DNA from: Fertoeibacter niger
GTDB lineage: Bacteria > Pseudomonadota > Alphaproteobacteria > Rhodobacterales > Rhodobacteraceae
Length of the DNA: 64,000 nucleotides
Assembly (NCBI RefSeq): GCF_009380135.2
Contig: NZ_WHUT02000006.1
Location: 124,001-188,000, forward strand
Direction: 5' to 3'
Below the pieces are notes generated by a model. That model did no database searches. It was not told where the DNA came from and worked only from the letters and a program-made list of their open reading frames with translations. Position 1 is the first letter of the stretch; each line of letters opens with the position of its first letter. A program made the translations under genes and the position numbers. Positions 9,711 to 17,354 of this stretch are shown in pieces.

Positions 9711-10904
9711 ATGAAATACTTGATCAGCACGGTTTTCGCCGTCGCCTTCGCGACGACTGCTGCAGCCGAAACCATCAAGATCGGTGTTCTGACAGATATG
9801 TCGGGCCCGTTGAGCGATTACTCCGGCCCAGGATCGGCACTGGCGGCCCGGATGGCGGTGGAAGATTTCGCCAAGGAGAACTCCGAGATCACGGTAGAAA
9901 TCGTGACTGCCGACACGCAGAACAAGGCCGATGTCGCAGGGTCGATCGGTCGCCGCTGGTTTGACCAGGAGGAGGTCGACGTGATTGTCGATGTGCCTGG
10001 GTCCGCAATTGTCCTGGCACTTTCACAGATTGCACTTGAAAAGAACAAGGTAATTCTGTCGACGTCGTCCTCTTCCTCACGGATTACGGGGTCTGAATGC
10101 AGCCCCAATACCCTCAACTGGACCTACAGTACATGGGCGCTGGCGAATGGAACCGGCCGCGCCGTGGTCGAGCAGGGCGGAGACAGCTGGTTCTTCCTGA
10201 CTCAGGATCAAGAGTACGGCCGTGACGTCCAGGCTGCAACGACGCGCGTGATCGAAGCCAGTGGCGGAACGGTACTCGGCTCGGTAAACCACCCGCTCGG
10301 CGTGGCAGACTTTTCTTCCTACCTTTTGCAAGCGCAAGCTTCGGGTGCGAAGGTGATTGGTCTGGCGAGTGCCGCTGCAGATACAATCAATGCGATCAAG
10401 CAGGCAAACGAATTCGGTATCGTGGTTTCGGGCCAAAAACTTGCGACACTGGTCCTTTTCATTACCGATGTACATGCCCTTGGCCTGAATGCTGCACAGG
10501 GGCTGCAATCAACGACTGCATTCTACTGGGATATGAACGACGATACGCGCGCATTTGCCGAGCGATTCGCGGATGCGCACAACGGGGCCAAACCCAGCCA
10601 GGTTCAGGCGGCGGTCTACTCCTCTGTTCTGGCGTATCTGCGCTCTGCGGGACAGTTGGGCAGTGCGGAAGATGGCAAAGCGGTGCTCGCAGGAATTCGC
10701 GAAATCGGTTGGTTCGAGGATCCGCTTTTTGGAAATTCCCGGCTACGGGCCGATGGCACTGTCGAGCATGCGATGTATCTCGCGGAGGTCAAATCTCCGG
10801 AGCGGTCACAGGGCCCATGGGATTATTACGAGATCCTCCAGACCATCCCCGCAGAGGAGGCGTTTCAGCCTGAATCTGAAACAAACTGCCCCTTGAACAA
10901 CTGA
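9711..10904 (+). CDS. Liv-type ABC transporter substrate-binding protein
   Basis: This 397-residue periplasmic binding protein of the branched-chain amino acid / amide family (HAAT) has a Sec signal peptide ending near TTAAAE at residue 20. The mature protein opens with IKIGVLTDMSGPLSDYSGPG, the family's first strand and loop. The conserved cysteine pair is present (SECSPN and the C-terminal TNCPLNN), and GGAAGAAA precedes the ATG. It is the first gene of a five-gene import operon. Many relatives in catabolic clusters bind aromatic or short organic acids instead of leucine, so the ligand is left open. Confidence 0.9.
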   Translation: MKYLISTVFAVAFATTAAAETIKIGVLTDMSGPLSDYSGPGSALAARMAVEDFAKENSEITVEIVTADTQNKADVAGSIGRRWFDQEEVDVIVDVPGSAIVLALSQIALEKNKVILSTSSSSSRITGSECSPNTLNWTYSTWALANGTGRAVVEQGGDSWFFLTQDQEYGRDVQAATTRVIEASGGTVLGSVNHPLGVADFSSYLLQAQASGAKVIGLASAAADTINAIKQANEFGIVVSGQKLATLVLFITDVHALGLNAAQGLQSTTAFYWDMNDDTRAFAERFADAHNGAKPSQVQAAVYSSVLAYLRSAGQLGSAEDGKAVLAGIREIGWFEDPLFGNSRLRADGTVEHAMYLAEVKSPERSQGPWDYYEILQTIPAEEAFQPESETNCPLNN

Positions 10905-10917
10905 CCGGCCGGTACCC

Positions 10918-11721
10918 ATGACCATCCTCACGCATCAAAGTCAGGAGCCCCTCAGGGGGGGGCTCCAATTGGGCGAGGATTGCGAGCTTGAAGTTCGCAA
11001 TCTCTCCTGCCAGTTCGGCAGCTTCAAGGCTGTCGACGATGTCAGCCTAAGGGTTCGGCGAGGCTCGATCCACGCGCTGATTGGGCCGAACGGGGCTGGA
11101 AAAACCACCTGTTTCAACCTCATCACCAGGTATCTGACGCCGACGAGTGGAAACATCATCTTCCGGGGCGAGGATATTACAAGCAAGAGCCCATCGCAAA
11201 TTGCGGATCGTGGTCTTGTTCGCTCGTTCCAGATTTGCTCGGTCTTCCAGAGCATGACCGTTCTGGAAAATGTCTGCCTCGCGCTTCAGCGAAAGACAGG
11301 AGATCAGTATGCGTTCTGGCGGTCCAAGAAGTCGCTGAAGAATCTGCATGAAACCGCCGTGTCATATATAGAGCCGGTTGGCCTTCTGCCTTGGCTGCAC
11401 AAACCCGCTTCGGACTTGTCCTATGGGCGAAAGCGCGCCTTGGAGTTTTCGGTGACCATGGCTCTAGAGCCCAAAATGATGCTTCTAGATGAGCCATTCG
11501 CGGGAATGGGACATGAAGATATTGGTGGAGTTGCCGCGCTGATCCAGGCCGAGGCCAAGGACCGTACGATTTTGATTGTGGAACACAATCTTTCGGTCGT
11601 TCAGAGCCTGTGTGACCGCGTCACGGTTCTTGTCCGTGGAAAGGTGGCTGCCGAGGGCGACTACAAGAGCGTCTCGCAGAACGATCAGGTTGTTCGGGCC
11701 TATCTGGGAGTTGATCCATGA
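10918..11721 (+). CDS. Liv-type ABC transporter ATP-binding protein (LivG-like)
   Basis: This 267-residue ATPase has Walker A GPNGAGKTT near residue 57 and Walker B MMLLDEPFAG. The signature is LSYGRKR where LSYGxQR is usual, and the switch histidine is in IVEHNL. A 25-residue N-terminal extension precedes the canonical EVRNLSCQFG start. It overlaps the next ATPase gene by 4 bases (ATGA), so translation is coupled. It energises the permease pair encoded downstream. Confidence 0.9.
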   Translation: MTILTHQSQEPLRGGLQLGEDCELEVRNLSCQFGSFKAVDDVSLRVRRGSIHALIGPNGAGKTTCFNLITRYLTPTSGNIIFRGEDITSKSPSQIADRGLVRSFQICSVFQSMTVLENVCLALQRKTGDQYAFWRSKKSLKNLHETAVSYIEPVGLLPWLHKPASDLSYGRKRALEFSVTMALEPKMMLLDEPFAGMGHEDIGGVAALIQAEAKDRTILIVEHNLSVVQSLCDRVTVLVRGKVAAEGDYKSVSQNDQVVRAYLGVDP

Positions 11722-12443
11722 CTGCAGACACCTACAGTTTGGTCAAGCCAGCGCTTGAGTTGCGCAATCTGTCGGCTTGGTATGGGGAAAGCCGTGCGCT
11801 CTATGATGTTTCGCTCGACGTAAAGCCGGGCGGTGTCGTCTCGCTTTTGGGACGCAACGGCGCCGGAAAGACGACAATCGTCAAATCGATTATGGGCCTG
11901 ATGAACCGCCGGGAGGGCAGTGTTCGATTTGAAAACAGGGAGACCATCGGGCTCTCCCCAAGAAAGATTGCCCTCCTTGGAATTGGGCTTGTGCCGGAGG
12001 AGCGCGGAATATTTGGCACTCTGACCGTGCAAGAGAACCTGATGTTGCCGCCGGTCGTGCGAGATGGCGGGATGACACTGGAGCGCATTTTTGATCTTTT
12101 TCCGAATGTTCGCGCAAGATTGACCGCGGCAGGAAATGCACTTTCCGGCGGTGAACAACAGATGCTGGCAATTGCCCGAATACTTCGCACTGGAGCTAGA
12201 GCGATACTTCTGGACGAGCCCACTGAAGGGCTGGCGCCGGTAATTGTACAGCAAATTCGCAAGACGATCGAGAGCATGAAGGAGATGGGCTTCACCATAC
12301 TTCTTGTGGAACAAAATTTCGACTTCGCGGCGCGGGTCTCCGATGCTTTTGTGGTCATCGAGAACGGTCGTGTGGTGGACAGGCTTGAGGGGCCACTCGG
12401 CAGCGCTGAGATCGAAAGCGTCAGGCGGTTTCTGAGTGTATGA
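11718..12443 (+). CDS. Liv-type ABC transporter ATP-binding protein (LivF-like)
   Basis: This 241-residue ATPase has Walker A GRNGAGKTT, Q-loop IMGLMNR, signature LSGGEQQMLAIAR, Walker B AILLDEPTEGL and switch LVEQNF. The length is normal for LivF. It starts inside the stop codon of the LivG-like gene. With that protein it forms the cytoplasmic ATPase heterodimer of the importer. Confidence 0.91.
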   Translation: MTADTYSLVKPALELRNLSAWYGESRALYDVSLDVKPGGVVSLLGRNGAGKTTIVKSIMGLMNRREGSVRFENRETIGLSPRKIALLGIGLVPEERGIFGTLTVQENLMLPPVVRDGGMTLERIFDLFPNVRARLTAAGNALSGGEQQMLAIARILRTGARAILLDEPTEGLAPVIVQQIRKTIESMKEMGFTILLVEQNFDFAARVSDAFVVIENGRVVDRLEGPLGSAEIESVRRFLSV

Positions 12444-12470
12444 CAATCTAAATAAACCGGGAGGGTGGCT

Positions 12471-13343
12471 TTGTCATTTCAACTTTTGGCGGGACAGCTT
12501 GTACTTGGTCTGATCAATGGATCCTTTTATGCGCTGCTGAGTCTGGGCTTGGCAATCATATTCGGAATCCTGAACATCGCGAACTTTGCGCATGGCGCGC
12601 AATACATGTTCGGGGCCATGCTTGCCTGGGGCCTGCTGGAATACGCAGGCATCGGTTACTGGTATGCGTTGCCACTGGTCTTCCTTGGGGCGGGGCTTCT
12701 TGGCCTTCTGACTGAGGCCATATTCATCCGAAGAATGTATCACGTTGACCCACTCTATGGGATTCTCTTGACCTTCGGCATCACACTGATGATGCAGGGA
12801 GTATTCCGAAATTACTACGGTGTGTCCGGGTTGCCCTACAGCGTGCCGGCCTCCCTGTCCGGGTCGTGGAACCTTGGGGTGATGTACCTGCCGATCTACC
12901 GTGTCTGGGTCATTGTGGCGGCAGTCGTTATCTGTTTCCTGACTTGGTACACCATAGAGAAAACCCGGATCGGGGCCAATCTTCGTGCTGCAACGGAGAA
13001 TCCAACTCTGGCAGAGGCTTTCGGCTTGAACGTCCCGCTTCTGAAGGCAGCGGCTTATGCTGGTGGAGTTGGCCTTGCCGGCCTGGCAGGAGCTTTTGCC
13101 GCACCGGTTTATTCAGTCAACCCGATGATGGGGTCCGAGATCGTGATTGTTGCCTTTGCGGTGGTGGTGATTGGCGGAATGGGTTCGATCAAAGGTGCGA
13201 TCATTGCCGGATTTTCGATGGGTGCGCTGGAGGGTCTTGCAAAGGTGTTCTGGCCGGAATTCTCGGCAATGGTCATCTATATCGTCATGGTCGCGGTTAT
13301 CCTTTACCGGCCCGGGGTTGATATTTTTGGACGAAAGGTTTGA
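12471..13343 (+). CDS. Liv-type ABC transporter permease (LivH-like), TTG start
   Basis: This 290-residue membrane protein has about eight hydrophobic segments and the LivH hallmarks SFYALLSLGLAIIFGILN and the AEAFGLNVPL loop. The strong GGGAGG at 12459-12464 sits directly against an upstream GTG at 12465 but 6 bases before the TTG at 12471, so TTG is chosen. Its stop overlaps the region just before the partner permease start. It forms the channel with the LivM-like protein. Confidence 0.88.
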   Translation: MSFQLLAGQLVLGLINGSFYALLSLGLAIIFGILNIANFAHGAQYMFGAMLAWGLLEYAGIGYWYALPLVFLGAGLLGLLTEAIFIRRMYHVDPLYGILLTFGITLMMQGVFRNYYGVSGLPYSVPASLSGSWNLGVMYLPIYRVWVIVAAVVICFLTWYTIEKTRIGANLRAATENPTLAEAFGLNVPLLKAAAYAGGVGLAGLAGAFAAPVYSVNPMMGSEIVIVAFAVVVIGGMGSIKGAIIAGFSMGALEGLAKVFWPEFSAMVIYIVMVAVILYRPGVDIFGRKV

Positions 13344-13348
13344 AAGAC

Positions 13349-14284
13349 ATGACATATCCGGCGGGTCGAATCCATGCGGTGCTGTTTGTAATTCTTTGTG
13401 GACTGGTGCTGCTCTTGCCCTTTGTGGTATACAAGATCCTTCTCATGAAGATCATGTGTTTCGCCATTTTTGCGATGGCGTTCAACCTCTTGTTGGGTTT
13501 CGGGGGGTTGATGTCTTTTGGCCATGCGGCATTTTTCGGCTTAGGTTCCTACATGGCGGCGCATGGCGCGAAGGAGCTTGGGTTTTCGGCGATTGAGTCG
13601 GTTGTTTTTGCGATGGTGTTGTCCGGGCTTCTTGGTTTGATTTTCGGATGGATCGCATTGAAGCGTCAGGGCATATACTTTGCTATGATTTCTCTGGCGC
13701 TGGCACAGCTCGTCTTTTATGCGATTTGGCGGGCAGATTTTGCGGGGGGCGAGAACGGGATTCAAGCAGTGCCAAGAGGAATGTTTCTGGGCATGGTCGA
13801 TCTGTCCAATGACTGGAACATCTATGTGCTTTTCACGCTGATCTTTCTTGGCTGCACGCTTTTGGTCTACCGTATCGTCCATTCCCCGTTTGGTCAGATA
13901 GTCAAGGGTATCCGTGACAACGAGGCGCGGGCGATCTCGATCGGCTATGACACCGCGCGTTTCAAGCTGATCCTGTTCGTTCTTTCGGCGACGCTTTCGG
14001 GGCTGGGTGGCGGTCTCAAGGCCATTGTCCTGCAGTTTGCGACGCTGACGGATGTTCATTGGGTGACCTCGGGTGAAGTGGTTCTGATGGTGCTGGTCGG
14101 CGGGATTGGCACCCTGGCCGGGCCGATCGTCGGCGCAGCGATCATGGTGGTTGTGCATGACTACCTCGCCTGGCTTGGGCCATGGGTCATGGTCGTCCAG
14201 GGGTCTATCTTCATCCTTACCGTTCTGCTGTTCCGTCAGGGGATCATTGGGACAATCGGACGCAAGCTGGGGATAAGCCTGTGA
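13349..14284 (+). CDS. Liv-type ABC transporter permease (LivM-like)
   Basis: This 311-residue membrane permease has the family core FNLLLGFGGLMSFGHAAFFG near residue 50 and the EAA-like RDNEARAISIGYD loop. The ATG at 13349 has GAAAGG about 10 bases upstream; a TTG at 13340 overlapping the previous gene is less likely. It closes the importer operon. Codons and composition match the preceding permease. Confidence 0.9.
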   Translation: MTYPAGRIHAVLFVILCGLVLLLPFVVYKILLMKIMCFAIFAMAFNLLLGFGGLMSFGHAAFFGLGSYMAAHGAKELGFSAIESVVFAMVLSGLLGLIFGWIALKRQGIYFAMISLALAQLVFYAIWRADFAGGENGIQAVPRGMFLGMVDLSNDWNIYVLFTLIFLGCTLLVYRIVHSPFGQIVKGIRDNEARAISIGYDTARFKLILFVLSATLSGLGGGLKAIVLQFATLTDVHWVTSGEVVLMVLVGGIGTLAGPIVGAAIMVVVHDYLAWLGPWVMVVQGSIFILTVLLFRQGIIGTIGRKLGISL

Positions 14285-14329
14285 TGCAGGTCTTCGGTGC
14301 GGCGTCTGCTATTCGAAACGAGGCGAAAT

Positions 14330-15112
14330 ATGCAGGTTGATCTGGCGGGACGTTCCGCGGTCGTGACTGGGGCGGGGGGCGGCATAGGGCGCAGCGTCGC
14401 ACTTAGGCTAGCCGCTTCTGGTGCGAAAGTAGCGGTGGTGGATATCAATGAAGCTGCGGCGACCGACGTCGCCGCAGAGATTGCATCCCGCGGCGGCACG
14501 GTGATGGCGTATGGTTTGGACGTGGGCGACCGTGCCGCTTACCAGGCTGCAGGACAGGCAATCGCAACCCGGTTCTCGGGGGTCGACATCCTGGTGTCCT
14601 GTGCGATCTGGATCAACTATCGGCCTTTTGGCCAGCTGGATGACGAGACGCTGGATCGCATTCTTCGAGTGGGGATCAGTGGCAGCCTTTGGGGTATCCA
14701 GATGGTGCAGGCCCATTGCAACCGGATGCGGGGAGCGTCGGTGATCAACCTCAGCTCGCCCTCGGTCCGCTTCGGAATTCCGGGTGCCACGGGATATACA
14801 GCAGCCAAGGCGGCCATTGATGCGGTCACCCGGCAACTGGCGGTGGAACTGGGGCCAGAAGGTATTCGTGTGAATGCGATTTCGCCGGGGACGACGCTAA
14901 CCCCCGGGACAAGTGTGGTGCTGGATGCTGATGGCTTTCAGCGCCGTGTTGACCGAACACCTCTGGGTAGGCTGTGCAAGGGTGAGGATGTTGCCGACGC
15001 TGCAGCCTTTCTGGCGTCGGATGCAAGCAGGTTCATCACCGGCCAGACAATCTGTGTAGACGGTGGGCTTTCAATCTCCGGGCCTTCGGGGCTGGCCCCG
15101 GCCAAGCCATGA
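14330..15112 (+). CDS. SDR family oxidoreductase
   Basis: This 260-residue classical SDR has the TGAGGGIG cofactor motif, the catalytic serine in INLSSPS and the YTAAK active-site pair, ending with FITGQTICVDGG. The start at 14330 follows ACGAGGCG at normal spacing. It lies 45 bp after the ABC permease on the same strand and is probably part of the same catabolic unit, oxidising a hydroxyl group (for example a beta-hydroxyacyl intermediate) before the thiolase further downstream. The substrate is not determinable. Confidence 0.87.
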   Translation: MQVDLAGRSAVVTGAGGGIGRSVALRLAASGAKVAVVDINEAAATDVAAEIASRGGTVMAYGLDVGDRAAYQAAGQAIATRFSGVDILVSCAIWINYRPFGQLDDETLDRILRVGISGSLWGIQMVQAHCNRMRGASVINLSSPSVRFGIPGATGYTAAKAAIDAVTRQLAVELGPEGIRVNAISPGTTLTPGTSVVLDADGFQRRVDRTPLGRLCKGEDVADAAAFLASDASRFITGQTICVDGGLSISGPSGLAPAKP

Positions 15113-15429
15113 CGATGCGCGGACAGAAAGGTTCCACCGGTCCGCCTACATGCCTTTTCACCGCTGATCCCGTTTCACTCCGCACCGAGCGATGCCCACG
15201 AAATTGCAGAGCCTGACATGGACCGCCTTTCCATCATGCAGACCGCCTTGCGCGCCGCGCAGGATATCCCTGACCTGGGCATCGGGTGTTCCGAGATGGT
15301 GGCAAGACCGGCGTTGGCCCTGTCGCCGGTCCTTTACAGGGAAGATGGCCTGCGCGTCTGTGGCGACCCACCGTTTGCAGGACGGAAGGGCTGCGGACTT
15401 TCCAATGCGAGAGAAAGGGCACAGTTGTG

Positions 15430-15669
15430 ATGACGACCGACCACATTGCCGGGAAGGGCAAGGCCAGGCAGCCAGATCGCGGAAATCTGCTTCTGACGGG
15501 GTTGACCAGCGCCACGCGGCTAGACAGTTCGCTTTGTGTCGTTGACGTGCCGCGGGAGCGGTTCGTCCCGAGCGAGAAACCAACGGCGATGCCGTTCGAA
15601 GCCTTGCGGCCCCGGGCAAAGCTGCATGCGGATAGCGCCCTGGTCGATCTGGAGTTTGGCAATGTCTGA
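15430..15669 (+). pseudogene. Possible remnant of a protein-L-isoaspartate methyltransferase N-terminus
   Basis: A 79-residue frame between the SDR and the thiolase ends with a VPRERFVP segment preceded by a helix of the form LTGLTSATRLDSSLCVV. Protein-L-isoaspartate methyltransferases have a near-identical VPRExFVP landmark at the end of their N-terminal helix, but the catalytic SAM domain is entirely missing here. It overlaps the thiolase start by 8 bases. It could be a decayed fragment or chance similarity. The rest of 15113-15429 shows nothing recognisable. Confidence 0.25.
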
Positions 15670-16864
15670 TGTCTTTATCTGCGACTACATCCGGACCCCC
15701 ATCGGCCGGTTTGGTGGTTCGCTCTCTTCCATACGCGCCGACGACCTGGGTGCTGTGCCATTGCAGGCCCTTGTTGCGCGCAACGCGGGGGTGGACTGGA
15801 CAGCGGTGGACGATGTGATCTTCGGCTGCGCCAATCAGGCGGGCGAAGACAATCGCGACGTCGCGCGCATGTCGCTCTTGCTTGCGGGGCTGCCAGAGTC
15901 GGTAGGCGGCACCACGATTAACCGGCTATGCGGCTCGGGCATGGACGCGGTGTTGACGGCGGCGCGGGCGATCCGCGCGGGCGAGGCAAGCTTGATGATC
16001 GCGGGCGGGGTCGAGAGCATGTCGCGCGCACCCTTTGTCATGCCCAAATCGGACAAGGCGTTCTCCCGGCGGGCAGAACTTCATGACACGACTATCGGCT
16101 GGCGTTTCATCAACCCGCTGATGCAGGCAGTCTACGGCATCGACTCGATGCCCGAGACCGGCGAAAACGTGGCCGAAGACTTCGCGATCAGTCGCGCTGA
16201 TCAGGATGCCTTTGCCCTGCGCTCGCAGGTCAAGGCAGCAGCGGCGCGGGACAGCGGAAGGCTGGCGCTGGAGATAGCGCCCGTCGCGATCCCGCAGCGA
16301 AGGGGGGCTGCGGAGGTGGTGGATTGTGATGAACATCCCCGCGACTCGACGATTGAGGCGTTGGCCGCGCTGCCGGCGCCGTTCCGCAAGGGCGGCACGG
16401 TGACTGCCGGCAATTCCAGCGGCGTGAGTGACGGCGCGGCCGCACTGATCCTCGCCTCGGCCGGGGGTGCGGCGAAGCATGGGCTGACGCCGATTGCCCG
16501 CGTGCTTGGCGGTGCGGTTGCAGGCGTTGCCCCCAGGATCATGGGCATCGGCCCTGCACCAGCCTCGGAGCGGCTCATGGCGCGGCTGGGTCTTGGCATT
16601 TCCGATTTCGACGTCATAGAACTGAACGAGGCTTTCGCGTCGCAGGGCCTGGCCACGCTGCGACGGCTAGGTGTAGGTGACGACGATCCGCGGGTGAACC
16701 CGAACGGTGGGGCCATAGCCCTCGGTCACCCGCTGGGCATGTCGGGCGCACGGATTACGGGGACGGCGGCGCTGGAATTGCACCTGAACAGGGGTAGGCG
16801 GTCCCTCTCCACCATGTGCGTCGGCGTGGGGCAGGGGATCGCGCTCGCGCTGGAAAGAGTCTAA
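15662..16864 (+). CDS. Acetyl-CoA acyltransferase (thiolase), PcaF/PaaJ-like
   Basis: This 400-residue type II thiolase has the acyl-enzyme cysteine in NRLCGSGMDAV near residue 90. The catalytic histidine is in GHPLGMSGAR and the second cysteine in TMCVGVGQG. The N-terminal FICDYIRTPIGRFGG and the 400-residue length are closest to beta-ketoadipyl-CoA thiolases, which cleave 3-oxoadipyl-CoA to succinyl-CoA and acetyl-CoA. GGAG lies just before the ATG at 15662; upstream in-frame residues to 15536 are arginine-rich read-through. It is the last gene of the catabolic cluster and gives the most direct hint that the pathway ends in a beta-keto acyl-CoA. Confidence 0.9.
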   Translation: MSDVFICDYIRTPIGRFGGSLSSIRADDLGAVPLQALVARNAGVDWTAVDDVIFGCANQAGEDNRDVARMSLLLAGLPESVGGTTINRLCGSGMDAVLTAARAIRAGEASLMIAGGVESMSRAPFVMPKSDKAFSRRAELHDTTIGWRFINPLMQAVYGIDSMPETGENVAEDFAISRADQDAFALRSQVKAAAARDSGRLALEIAPVAIPQRRGAAEVVDCDEHPRDSTIEALAALPAPFRKGGTVTAGNSSGVSDGAAALILASAGGAAKHGLTPIARVLGGAVAGVAPRIMGIGPAPASERLMARLGLGISDFDVIELNEAFASQGLATLRRLGVGDDDPRVNPNGGAIALGHPLGMSGARITGTAALELHLNRGRRSLSTMCVGVGQGIALALERV

Positions 16865-17354
16865 AGCAACCGGACGTTGCCGGAAGAGCCCGGATACCGG
16901 CGCGAAAACATATAGTTAGACGGGGTTTACGCCGACTTGCACGACGCACAGGGGAACTTGCATAAGCCGCATTATCGGATATCTCCGCCCCGATCCGGGC
17001 AGGGGCGGCGTTGCGGAGACCGCCCGGAGAGGCAGCGTTTAAACCACTGATAAACGGCGGATAATTGGCCGTGCAAGACACAGATGCAGCGCGCAAGGCA
17101 CGGAAATGAGGGCGCGGAACATGCAACATCTGCCGCAAGTTCCACTGGGCAGTTGCATGTTAGGGAAAGTCTTTTGAAAACAACAGAGTGGCGTCTAACT
17201 GCTGTATGGCATGTCCGTGTCAACATGCAACTGATTTTGGCGAAAGCGGCCCGCAGCTTTCGTTCGCCGGTCGTCGGTGCCGGTCGCTAAACCGCACGAG
17301 AGGCACCTCGAGGCGGTGCGTCCGATCAACTTACTGGGGCAGACTCCGCCGGAA
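16865..17354. other. 490-bp intergenic boundary of the accessory island
   Basis: There is no convincing gene between the thiolase and the end of the large defence-like gene. Composition falls relative to the left flank. The stretch contains three copies of a 10-bp word (see the repeat entry) and a 12-bp word that recurs at the other side of the island. No tRNA or integrase is present. Confidence 0.45.
17118..17231. repeat. Three copies of AACATGCAAC, possible integrase arm or regulator sites
   Basis: AACATGCAAC occurs forward at 17118-17127, inverted at 17152-17161 and forward at 17222-17231. The first copy overlaps TGCAACATCTGC (17122-17133), which occurs again at 30153-30164. Clustered short repeats beside a direct repeat that brackets an island are what phage integrase arm and core sites look like; that reading is inference. 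Confidence 0.35.

Noticed and set aside
17281-17354. tRNA or other RNA gene as prophage attachment site
   Set aside because: No cloverleaf or CCA-like end could be folded; only a weak hairpin over the stop of the STAND gene (CCGCCG/CGGCGG) without a T-run.
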